From: DASSKP01 sp035695045
GTDB taxonomy: Bacteria > Actinomycetota > Actinomycetes > JAFAQI01
Assembly: GCA_035695045.1 (NCBI GenBank)
Contig: DASSEX010000007.1
Coordinates: forward strand, 1 to 46,763
Length of the DNA: 46,763 bases
Direction of reading: 5' to 3'
The notes under the pieces were generated by a model. The model ran no database searches. It saw only the letters and a program-made list of their open reading frames with translations, and was not told the DNA's origin. The position numbers were made by a program, and so were the translations under genes. Of the stretch, positions 24,800 to 31,838 are shown piece after piece. The first letter of the stretch is position 1, and each line of letters starts with the position of its first letter.

Positions 24800-25672
24800 A
24801 TGGATCTCCTGGACGGGGGCAAGCTGCCGGCGGCCTTCTTCGCGCCGGCCAGCAGCTCTTTCACCGACTTCCTCAGCGCGCACGCGCCGGACCTCCTGCC
24901 CGGCAAGCGACTGCAGGCGACACAGAACATGACCCTCGACGCGCCGCACGGCACCACGATCGTCGCCGTCACGCACACCAACGGCGTCGTCATGGCCGGC
25001 GACCGGCGCGCGACGATGGGCAACGTCATCGCCCAGCGCGACATGGAGAAGGTCTTCCAGGCCGACGACTACTCCTGCGTCGGCATCGCCGGCTCGGCGG
25101 GCATCGCGATCGAGCTGGTTCGCCTGTTCCAGGTCGAGCTCGAGCACTACGAGAAGATCGAGGGCACGACGCTGTCCCTCGACGGCAAGGCCAACCGCCT
25201 GAGCCTCCTCATCCGCAACAACCTGCCGATGGCGATGCAGGGCCTGGCCGTCGTACCCCTCTTCGCCGGATTCGACCTCGAGTCGGACGAGGCACGAACG
25301 GCCGGACGGATCTTCTCCTACGACGTCACCGGCGGTCGCTACGAGGAGCACAGCTTCCACTCCGTCGGCTCCGGCAGCGTCTTCGCCCGCGGCGCCCTCA
25401 AGAAGCTCTTCCGCGACGACTTCGACGAGGCTGACGCCGTCACCGCCTGCATCCAGGCGCTGTACGACGCCGCGGACGACGACAGTGCCACCGGCGGGCC
25501 TGACCTGACCCGGCGCATCTTCCCGGTCGTCGCGAGCGTCACCGGCGAGGGCTTCCGGCGGCTCGCCGAGGACGAGGTCGCGCAGATCACGCAGCGCGTC
25601 GTCGACGAACGGATGTCGCAACCCGGCGGTCCCAACGCACCGCTGCGGCAGGGCGGGGGGCAGAGCGCATGA
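24800..25672 (+). CDS. prcB: proteasome beta subunit
   Basis: A 290-residue precursor. Residues 1-51 are the propeptide, ending in the processing site HG-TT, so the mature 239-residue subunit begins with catalytic Thr52. Other active-site parts are Asp in AGDRRATMGN (position 17 of the mature chain) and Lys in MEKVF (position 33). It forms the two inner heptameric rings of the 20S core. ATG at 24800 is chosen because the longer frame overlaps the HNH gene and lacks propeptide character; a weak CAGGGT sits 7 nt before it. The stop overlaps prcA as ATGA. Confidence 0.97.
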   Translation: MDLLDGGKLPAAFFAPASSSFTDFLSAHAPDLLPGKRLQATQNMTLDAPHGTTIVAVTHTNGVVMAGDRRATMGNVIAQRDMEKVFQADDYSCVGIAGSAGIAIELVRLFQVELEHYEKIEGTTLSLDGKANRLSLLIRNNLPMAMQGLAVVPLFAGFDLESDEARTAGRIFSYDVTGGRYEEHSFHSVGSGSVFARGALKKLFRDDFDEADAVTACIQALYDAADDDSATGGPDLTRRIFPVVASVTGEGFRRLAEDEVAQITQRVVDERMSQPGGPNAPLRQGGGQSA

Positions 25673-26364
25673 GCATGCCCTTCGGCTACGTCTCGCCCGA
25701 GCAGGTGATGAAGGACCGCGCCGACTACGCCCGCAAGGGCATCGCGCGCGGCCGCAGCGTGCTGGCCATGACCTACGAGAACGGCATCCTGTTCGTCGCC
25801 GAGAACCCGTCGGTCGCCCTGCACAAGATCTCCGAGATCTACGACCGCATCGCGTTCGCCGCCGTCGGCAAGTACAACGAGTTCGAGAACCTGCGGGTCG
25901 CCGGCGTCCGGATGGCGGACCTCCGCGGTTACTCCTACGACCGTCGCGACGTCACGGGTCGCGCCCTGGCCAACACCTATGCCCAGATCCTCGGCACCAT
26001 CTTCTCCAGCGGTGGTGAGAAGCCGTTCGAGGTCGAGATCACGGTCGCCGAGATCGGTGACACGCCGGAGGAGGACCAGCTCTATCGGCTGACCTACGAC
26101 GGCAGCGTCGGCGACGAGCAGGGCTTTGTGGTCATGGGTGGCAACGCCGAGGTCGTCGGCGCCAAGGTTCGCGACGGGCATCACGCCGGCATCCCGCTCG
26201 GCGACGGGGTCAAGCTCGCGGTCCAGGCTCTCTCGTCCGGCGACAACGGCGAGTCACGCACGCTGACCGCCGGTCAGCTCGAGGTCGCGGTCCTCGACCG
26301 GACCCGCCCGCGCCGCAAGTTCCGCCGGCTCACCGACACCCAGGTCCAGCAGCTGCTCGGCTGA
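25669..26364 (+). CDS. prcA: proteasome alpha subunit
   Basis: A 231-residue alpha subunit that builds the outer gating rings of the 20S core. It opens with MSMPFGYVSPEQVMKDRADY, the gate and H0 helix typical of the actinobacterial subunit, followed by RKGIARGRSVLAM. It has no catalytic N-terminal Thr, as expected. The start overlaps the prcB stop (ATGA), so equimolar translation is likely. The charged C-terminal tail (RTRPRRKFRRLTDTQVQQLLG) is normal. A strong inverted repeat just downstream probably ends the operon. Confidence 0.97.
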   Translation: MSMPFGYVSPEQVMKDRADYARKGIARGRSVLAMTYENGILFVAENPSVALHKISEIYDRIAFAAVGKYNEFENLRVAGVRMADLRGYSYDRRDVTGRALANTYAQILGTIFSSGGEKPFEVEITVAEIGDTPEEDQLYRLTYDGSVGDEQGFVVMGGNAEVVGAKVRDGHHAGIPLGDGVKLAVQALSSGDNGESRTLTAGQLEVAVLDRTRPRRKFRRLTDTQVQQLLG

Positions 26365-26377
26365 CCCTGCCGTTCCG

Positions 26378-26421
26378 CCGCAGCGGGCTCAGCACGCACT
26401 TGCGTCTTCAGCCCGCTGCGG
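26378..26421. terminator. perfect 12-bp inverted repeat between convergent genes
   Basis: CCGCAGCGGGCT (26378-26389) and AGCCCGCTGCGG (26410-26421) are perfect reverse complements with a 20-nt loop. Inside the loop ACGCA and TGCGT form a second small stem, so the whole can fold as a nested hairpin on either strand. It stands between prcA and the convergent pseudoprotease gene and lacks a U-tract, as is common for actinobacterial terminators. Confidence 0.75.
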
Positions 26422-26438
26422 GCCATCCGGGGGACGGC

Positions 26439-27245
26439 TCAGGCGGCGCTGAACTTCCGGGTGCCGTTGGCGAGGTGGACCGTGCCGAACCCCCGCACGG
26501 TCTGCATGAAGGCGATCTCCTTGGCCAGGCTGCTGACCGTCACGGGCCCACCCTGCAGCTGAGCGACGAGCGTGACCATGCCGACGGCGCGACCGTTGCC
26601 CTTGAGCACCGGTGAGCCGAGCTCGGTTGCCGGCACGGGCACGCTCGGCTCGACCGAGTAGGCCCAGCCGGCGGCATTCGCCTGCAGAGCCATCGCCTGC
26701 GTCGGAGCGCCGCTGACATATGCCGTCAAGCGCTCGCCCTGGCCCGGTGCGTTGGTCGCGAGCCCCGTCGGCCCGCCCGTCGGCGCAGGCACCGAAGGGT
26801 TGGTGCGGCCGATGTCGCGGTCGTCGAGCCGGATGAGCACGAGGGCGTTGTTGGCGCACTTGTTGACGCCCTTGGTGCCGCGCAGCTGCATCTCCGTGTA
26901 CGAGCTGTAGACGAGACGGCCTTTGTAACGCGCCCCGGCGACCGTGACCTTCAGGCCGTACGGGACCTGCGCGGCCGTGCAGCCGTCGGTCGGCTGGCCG
27001 TCGTCGACGCCCGCGCACGACGCCGGAACCGCGACGAAGACGCGGTGGCCGTCGGTCATGATGTAGCCGGCGACGCACTTGACGCCCGCGATCGTGACCA
27101 GCACGCCCGGATGCACGGTGGCCTTCGCCGCCGGCGCCCAGCGGACGCTGGTCGCTGCGTCCGCGCCGGAGCCGGCGCCGACCCCCGCGAACCCCAGAAC
27201 GAGCGCCGCCCCGCCCGCGACGAGAGCTCGACCGGACAACCGCAT
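26439..27245 (-). CDS. exported trypsin-fold pseudoprotease
   Basis: A 268-residue secreted protein. Residues 1-31 are a signal peptide (ALVAGGAALVLGFAGVGAG, cleavage near ADA-A). The rest follows the pattern of a family of actinobacterial trypsin-like proteins, but each catalytic site is changed: the AAHC position reads PASC (His to Ser76), NDLAL reads NNALV (Asp to Asn133), and the GDSGS site reads TELGS (Ser to Leu209). The cysteine pair Cys57/Cys77 and the C-terminal VSSLAKEIAFM are kept. It should fold but not cut. ATG at 27245 has a GGAGG site; a CRP-like palindrome lies 20 bp upstream. Confidence 0.8.
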   Translation of the reverse strand: MRLSGRALVAGGAALVLGFAGVGAGSGADAATSVRWAPAAKATVHPGVLVTIAGVKCVAGYIMTDGHRVFVAVPASCAGVDDGQPTDGCTAAQVPYGLKVTVAGARYKGRLVYSSYTEMQLRGTKGVNKCANNALVLIRLDDRDIGRTNPSVPAPTGGPTGLATNAPGQGERLTAYVSGAPTQAMALQANAAGWAYSVEPSVPVPATELGSPVLKGNGRAVGMVTLVAQLQGGPVTVSSLAKEIAFMQTVRGFGTVHLANGTRKFSAA

Positions 27246-27265
27246 CTGCCGGACCTCCTCAAAGC

Positions 27266-27281
27266 TGTGACCCGGGTCACA
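27266..27281. promoter_or_regulatory. CRP-like operator TGTGA-N6-TCACA
   Basis: TGTGACCCGGGTCACA is a perfect 16-bp palindrome and an exact match to the cAMP receptor protein (CRP/GlxR) consensus. It lies 20 bp upstream of the leftward pseudoprotease start and 91 bp upstream of the pafA start. Its closeness to the leftward gene fits a repressing or roadblock position there. An ATP-type adenylate cyclase gene lies just beyond pafA. Confidence 0.6.
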
Positions 27282-27321
27282 CTTCTTCATACCCAACGAC
27301 GGTTCCTGCTCCCCAGTGACG

Positions 27322-27338
27322 ACCGAACGGCGTTCGGT
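27322..27338. promoter_or_regulatory. 17-bp inverted repeat next to the pafA -35 region
   Basis: ACCGAACG-G-CGTTCGGT is a perfect inverted repeat with one central base. It ends 22 bp before the pafA -10 element, so it covers or abuts the -35 position. It looks like a repressor or activator site for pafA. The GAAC-N3-GTTC core has one base less than the LexA box. Confidence 0.5.
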
Positions 27339-27360
27339 AAGCCAGTCCTCACCTCCCGCC

Positions 27361-27366
27361 TAGAGT
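27361..27366 (+). promoter_or_regulatory. leaderless -10 element (TAGAGT) of pafA
   Basis: TAGAGT fits TANNNT and ends 6 nt before the GTG at 27373, predicting a leaderless mRNA. Confidence 0.6.
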
Positions 27367-27372
27367 GGCGAC

Positions 27373-28731
27373 GTGGAGCGGCGGATCTACGGGCTCGAGA
27401 ACGAGTACGGCGTCACCTGCACGTTCCGCGGCCAGCGGCGGCTCAGCCCGGACGAGGTCGCGCGCTACCTGTTCCGCCGCGTGGTCTCGTGGGGGCGCTC
27501 GAGCAACGTCTTCCTCAAGAACGGCGCCCGGCTCTACCTCGACGTCGGCTCCCATCCCGAGTACGCGACGCCCGAGTGCGACGACCTGGTCGACCTCGTC
27601 ACCCACGACAAGGCGGGGGAGCGCACTCTCGAGGGCCTACTCATGGACGCCGAGCGACGGCTCCGCGAGGAGGGCATCGCCGGCGACATCTACCTGTTCA
27701 AGAACAACACCGACTCGGCGGGCAACTCCTACGGCTGCCATGAGAACTACCTCGTCGGCCGCCACGGCGAGTTCTCCCGTCTGGCCGATGTGCTCATCCC
27801 GTTCCTGGTCACCCGCCAGATCGTCTGCGGTGCCGGCAAGGTGCTCCAGACCCCGCGCGGCGCCGTCTACTGCGTCAGCCAGAGAGCAGAGCACATCTGG
27901 GAGGGCGTGAGCAGCGCAACGACGCGCTCGCGGCCGATCATCAACACCCGTGACGAACCGCACGCCGATGCGGAGCGCTTCCGGCGCCTGCACGTCATCG
28001 TCGGCGACAGCAACATGTCGGAGACGACGGCGCTGCTGAAGATCGGTACGACGGACCTCGTCCTGCGGATGATCGAAGCCGGTGTCGTCATGCGCGACCT
28101 GACGTTGGAAAACGCCATCCGCGCGATCCGCGAGGTGAGCCACGACGTCAGCGGTCGGCGCCGGATCAAGCTGGCCAACGGCCGCGAGGCGAGCGCACTG
28201 GAGATCCAGCTCGAGTACTACGCGAAGGCGCGTGACTTCGTCCAGCGCCGCGGGACCGACGCCACGGCGGAGCGGGTGCTCGACCTCTGGGAGCGCACGC
28301 TGAAGGCGGTGGAGACCGGCGACCTCGACATGGTCGAGCGCGAGATCGACTGGGTGACGAAGCTGAAGCTGATCGAGCGCTACCGCGCGAAGCACGACCT
28401 GCCGCTCTCGTCACCGCGCATCGCCCAGATCGACCTCGCCTACCACGATGTGAGCCGCCGGCGCGGCCTCTACTACCTGTTGGAGCGCAAGGGCGCCGTC
28501 GACAGGGTCACGACCGACCTGCGCATCTTCGAGGCGAAATCCGTCCCGCCGCAGACGACGAGAGCGCGGCTGCGTGGCGACTTCATCAAGCGTGCGCAGG
28601 AGAAGCGCCGCGACTTCACCGTTGACTGGGTGCACCTCAAGCTCAACGACCAGGCGCAGCGCACCGTGCTGTGCAAGGACCCTTTCCGCGCCGTCGACGA
28701 CCGGGTCGAGAAGCTCATCGCCTCGATGTAG
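27373..28731 (+). CDS. pafA: Pup-protein ligase
   Basis: A 452-residue glutamine-synthetase-like ligase that phosphorylates the C-terminal Glu of Pup and joins it to substrate lysines. It opens GLENEYGVTC with Glu9 at the metal-binding position and has Asp57 in LYLDVGSHPEY at the site of the catalytic base. YLFKNNTDSAGNSYGCHENY and INTRDEPHADAERFRRLHV are shared with Dop, but the Dop insertion is missing, which separates the two. GTG at 27373 is fixed by a leaderless promoter. It stands apart from prcA, with the pseudoprotease gene between them. Confidence 0.97.
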   Translation: MERRIYGLENEYGVTCTFRGQRRLSPDEVARYLFRRVVSWGRSSNVFLKNGARLYLDVGSHPEYATPECDDLVDLVTHDKAGERTLEGLLMDAERRLREEGIAGDIYLFKNNTDSAGNSYGCHENYLVGRHGEFSRLADVLIPFLVTRQIVCGAGKVLQTPRGAVYCVSQRAEHIWEGVSSATTRSRPIINTRDEPHADAERFRRLHVIVGDSNMSETTALLKIGTTDLVLRMIEAGVVMRDLTLENAIRAIREVSHDVSGRRRIKLANGREASALEIQLEYYAKARDFVQRRGTDATAERVLDLWERTLKAVETGDLDMVEREIDWVTKLKLIERYRAKHDLPLSSPRIAQIDLAYHDVSRRRGLYYLLERKGAVDRVTTDLRIFEAKSVPPQTTRARLRGDFIKRAQEKRRDFTVDWVHLKLNDQAQRTVLCKDPFRAVDDRVEKLIASM

Positions 28732-28739
28732 TCACGGGC

Positions 28740-30233
28740 TCATGCGGGGAGCGCGAGCCTTGTCGGTTGGGTGCGGCCGCGGAGGGTCGTCGTACCTTCC
28801 GGAATCCAGTGCCGGCGTTCCTCGTCGGGCACGAGGTCGAGCAGCGACGCGGAGATGAGCAGGCGCTCCGGGCGCTGCTTGGCGAGCTCGGTGAGTCTCG
28901 CGGCCTCGTTCACCGGGTCGCCGATGACGGTGTACTCGAAGCGTTCGCGGGTGCCGACGTTGCCGGCGACGACCGAGCCTGCCGACACCCCGATCGCCGC
29001 CGAGAGGCCCCGGACGTCGGTCAGCCGGTCACGCAGCAGTCGCGCCGCCTGCAGGGCACATGCTGCGGAGTCCTCGCGGGGCACGGGGGCGCCGAAGACG
29101 CACAGCGCGGCATCACCTTCGAACTTGTTGACGAACCCGCCGCACCGGTCGACCACGTCCACGACGACGCCAAAGAAGGCGTTCAGTGTCTGCACCACTT
29201 CCGTCGCGGGGCGGGTCGCGGCGAGCTCCGTGGATCCGATGATGTCCACGAACAAGACCGCCGCCTGCACGGTCTCGCCGCCCAGATGAACGCCTCGCTC
29301 GAGCGCCTGTCGCGCGACTTCGACGCCGACCTGCCGGCCGAACAGGTCATGCAGCCGGCGTCGCTCCCGCAGCCCTTCGACCATGGAGTTGAACCCTGCC
29401 TGCAGCTGACCGATCTGACTGCCGTCGTAGACCGGGACCCGCACGTCCAGCTGCTCGTCCTCCACGGCGGCGAGAGCGGACCGCACCGACTCGATCGGGT
29501 CCGCGATCGACTTCGCCGCGAAGAGGATGGCCAGCGTGCCGCTGAGGACGCCCGCGCAGGCCAGGAAGACCAGCCCGCCGACGGAGAGCTGCCGGCCGTG
29601 CCGGTCGACACCCATCAACAGCACACCGAGCAGCGGGATGCCGGTGCCGACCGCCCAGGCGATCAGGAGCCGGCTCTTCACACCCGGGACGTAACAGCCG
29701 ACCGGGGAGCCGTCCTCGTACGCCACCGCGTTGACCGGCCGGAGAATGCGCTCCGCCGCGAGGTAGGTCAGCCCACAGGTGGAGATCCCGCCGAGAAGCA
29801 CCGTGGACGCGACGTCGGACGCGCTCTGCCAGCCGAACCTCGCGTTGATCGACACGAAGACGACGAGCGCCCCGACCCACATGCTGAAGTTGATGACGGT
29901 CTGCCGGAGCGGGTGCCGTACGACGTACAGGCGGTCGGCCGGCGTCACCGTGCCCGATTCGAGCATCGCCTGGATGGGAGCGAACGCCCGGGTCGAGATG
30001 ACACAGGCGACCACCATCGAGACGGCCATGTAGACGAACACGGCGATGACGTTCGCCGGGTCGAAGCGCTGGTTGCGAGGCAGCACGAAGCTGAGGAACA
30101 GGAAGACGACCGCCGCGCCGTCGGCGTTGGCGATGACCATGAACGTGCCGAACCGCGTCTGAACGCGGCGGAGCAGCCGCCGCCGGTCGAGCGGACGTGC
30201 GGTTCCCACGACGGTCGTCGCCGCTGCGGTCAC
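28740..30233 (-). CDS. class III adenylate cyclase, six-TM plus HAMP
   Basis: A 497-residue membrane cyclase. About six hydrophobic segments (about 33-235) lead into a HAMP domain (about 238-290) and the class III catalytic domain (about 320-490). The metal ligands Asp330 (FVDIIGST) and Asp374 (EGDAALCVF), adenine-selecting Lys370 and Asp439, and transition-state Asn442 and Arg446 (NEAARL) are all present, so it should make cAMP and may be active as a homodimer. The layout resembles M. tuberculosis Rv1318c-Rv1320c and Rv3645. It converges with pafA, the two stops 8 nt apart. Confidence 0.92.
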   Translation of the reverse strand: MTAAATTVVGTARPLDRRRLLRRVQTRFGTFMVIANADGAAVVFLFLSFVLPRNQRFDPANVIAVFVYMAVSMVVACVISTRAFAPIQAMLESGTVTPADRLYVVRHPLRQTVINFSMWVGALVVFVSINARFGWQSASDVASTVLLGGISTCGLTYLAAERILRPVNAVAYEDGSPVGCYVPGVKSRLLIAWAVGTGIPLLGVLLMGVDRHGRQLSVGGLVFLACAGVLSGTLAILFAAKSIADPIESVRSALAAVEDEQLDVRVPVYDGSQIGQLQAGFNSMVEGLRERRRLHDLFGRQVGVEVARQALERGVHLGGETVQAAVLFVDIIGSTELAATRPATEVVQTLNAFFGVVVDVVDRCGGFVNKFEGDAALCVFGAPVPREDSAACALQAARLLRDRLTDVRGLSAAIGVSAGSVVAGNVGTRERFEYTVIGDPVNEAARLTELAKQRPERLLISASLLDLVPDEERRHWIPEGTTTLRGRTQPTRLALPA

Positions 30234-30289
30234 ACCGGGAGTGTGCCACCGAGGCCCGCTGACGGCACCCGACCTCAGCGTGCGTTACG

Positions 30290-31354
30290 TCACAAAAGGG
30301 ACGCAGCATGCCGCCCGGCGGCGGCGCCGGCCAGGAAGTAGACCGGATCGTCGCCGAAGCCGCGCCCCATCGAGGACAACGGCGCGGGCGAGGCGAGCAG
30401 CGCGTCCTCGAGACCGTCGAGGGATACGTCGACGAGGCGATGTCGCTGGGCGAGCGGCCGGCACGCCGCTCGGATGACCTCGCCGAACGCGCCCGGAACG
30501 GCAGGCACCGCAACGTCGGCCCGGGCCAGGGCGACGCGGCCGAGAGCGGTCAGGGTGTGATGCGAGACCCCCTGGTGCCTCGGCCGGGGGTCGACCTCGC
30601 TCACCCGCAACGCCGCGACCGGGCGGCCGGCGAGCACCGCCGTCGCGTTCACCGCCTCACCGCTGGCCACACCGCTGAATCCCCAGCGCGTACCGGTGCC
30701 GAGGTTGCCCGGTCCCTGCGTCACGACAGCGATGTCCGCGTCCAGGACCCGCCGGGCGGCGAGCAGGCCGCTGTGCACGGTCACGGCCTCGACGTCACCA
30801 CCGAACGCCTGCCCCACCGTCACGGTGCCCGTCAACCATCCGGCCGCCCGGAGCGCACCGACGGTTCTCGACAGCCACAGCGGAAGGGCACCGCCGTCGG
30901 ACATGACATAGACGACCCGCGTCCCGGGCCGTCTGTCGCGAACCCCGGCGATGATCGGTGCCAATGCCGAATGCAGGTCGGCGACGACGACCGGCATGCC
31001 GCCGAGGTTGTCGGCGTCACGCAACACGTCGTGATGCGGCGACCCCTGCTCGTCCGCCGCCTGCACGGTGACCTGCAGCGGCGTGTACCTCGCCTTCACG
31101 ACGTGGCCCGGAGAATCCGCGTCCTCCGGCAGCCGATCCGGGATCGCGACGACGAGTGCGAACCCACCGGTGCCGAGCCCGATCTCGAGCGCCCCCACGT
31201 TGAGCAGGACGCGATCGCCGACCTGCGGCTCCCCGACGAGCAGCGAGAACGCAACTGCCGGAACGGCGCCCGCCTCGGTCTCGACGACCAGCTCGACGGC
31301 CCCGGTACGCCGGCTGCCGACCTCGATGACGCGGCCGTCCCGCCAGCGGATCAC
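30290..31354 (-). CDS. DUF3866-like protein
   Basis: A 354-residue protein that I recognise as DUF3866-like, a family found in actinobacteria and firmicutes with no known function. It starts VIRWRDGRVIEV, has a central GGMPVVVADLHSALAP segment and later VTQGPGNLGTGTRWGFSG, which looks like a nucleotide or substrate loop. No signal or membrane segment. The frame is open to 31480, but the GTG at 31354 lies 7 nt after a TAGTGT element and is preferred. It is upstream of, and co-directional with, the cyclase, 56 nt away. Confidence 0.78.
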   Translation of the reverse strand: MIRWRDGRVIEVGSRRTGAVELVVETEAGAVPAVAFSLLVGEPQVGDRVLLNVGALEIGLGTGGFALVVAIPDRLPEDADSPGHVVKARYTPLQVTVQAADEQGSPHHDVLRDADNLGGMPVVVADLHSALAPIIAGVRDRRPGTRVVYVMSDGGALPLWLSRTVGALRAAGWLTGTVTVGQAFGGDVEAVTVHSGLLAARRVLDADIAVVTQGPGNLGTGTRWGFSGVASGEAVNATAVLAGRPVAALRVSEVDPRPRHQGVSHHTLTALGRVALARADVAVPAVPGAFGEVIRAACRPLAQRHRLVDVSLDGLEDALLASPAPLSSMGRGFGDDPVYFLAGAAAGRHAASLL

Positions 31355-31361
31355 GGCGCGG

Positions 31362-31367
31362 ACACTA
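31362..31367 (-). promoter_or_regulatory. leaderless -10 element (TAGTGT) of the DUF3866-like gene
   Basis: TAGTGT on the minus strand ends 7 nt before the GTG at 31354. It decides the start of the gene against several upstream in-frame alternatives. Confidence 0.55.
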
Positions 31368-31409
31368 TCGCCGGCGTGCCCGCCCGCCGATCGGGGAAGG
31401 GAGCACGCC

Positions 31410-31838
31410 ATGGCTCGCAACTCCCGCCGCATGCCGGTGTCCCGCGACGACCTCTGGGCGGCTCTCAGCGACGGCCGCACCTACGCCACGTGGGTCGTCG
31501 GGACGAGCACGATCCGCGACGTCGACGACAACTGGCCTCAGCTCGGGAGCCGGCTGCACTACCGGATCGGCCGCGGGCCGCTGCGCCATGACGGGCACAC
31601 GGAGGTGACGTCCGTCGATCCCGGTCGCTGCCTCGAGCTGGAGGCGCACGCCTGGCCGCTGGGCTCGGTGCGCATCGAGCTCACCTTGCGTGACGACGGT
31701 GACGGCACCGTCGTCGAGATGGTGGAGCATCCGGCCCGTGGCACGGCGGCGATGCTGCACAACCCGGTCGGCGACGTACTCCTCAGGTTGCGCAACGTCG
31801 AGACGCTGCGCCGGCTGGAGCGCCTCGCTCAGCGGTAG
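31410..31838 (+). CDS. SRPBCC-family (polyketide cyclase-like) protein
   Basis: A 142-residue hydrophobic-ligand-binding helix-grip protein. It begins with basic SRRMPVSRDDLWAALSDGRTYATWVVG, typical of SRPBCC members, and has VDPGRCLELEAHAWPLGSVRIEL strands and the C-terminal helix LLRLRNVETLRRLERLA. Ligand unknown. ATG at 31410 is preceded by GGGGAAGGGAG; the longer frame is a shadow. Its last 10 nt overlap the convergent FAD oxidoreductase. The two may act on the same lipid or terpenoid. Confidence 0.85.
   Translation: MARNSRRMPVSRDDLWAALSDGRTYATWVVGTSTIRDVDDNWPQLGSRLHYRIGRGPLRHDGHTEVTSVDPGRCLELEAHAWPLGSVRIELTLRDDGDGTVVEMVEHPARGTAAMLHNPVGDVLLRLRNVETLRRLERLAQR

Noticed and set aside
27325..27336. 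LexA (SOS) box upstream of pafA
   Set aside because: GAAC and GTTC are separated by three bases, not the usual four, so it is reported only as an unassigned palindrome.
30276..30300. Possible CRP half-site upstream of the adenylate cyclase
   Set aside because: GTTACGTCACA contains one TCACA, but no TGTGA at the right distance.
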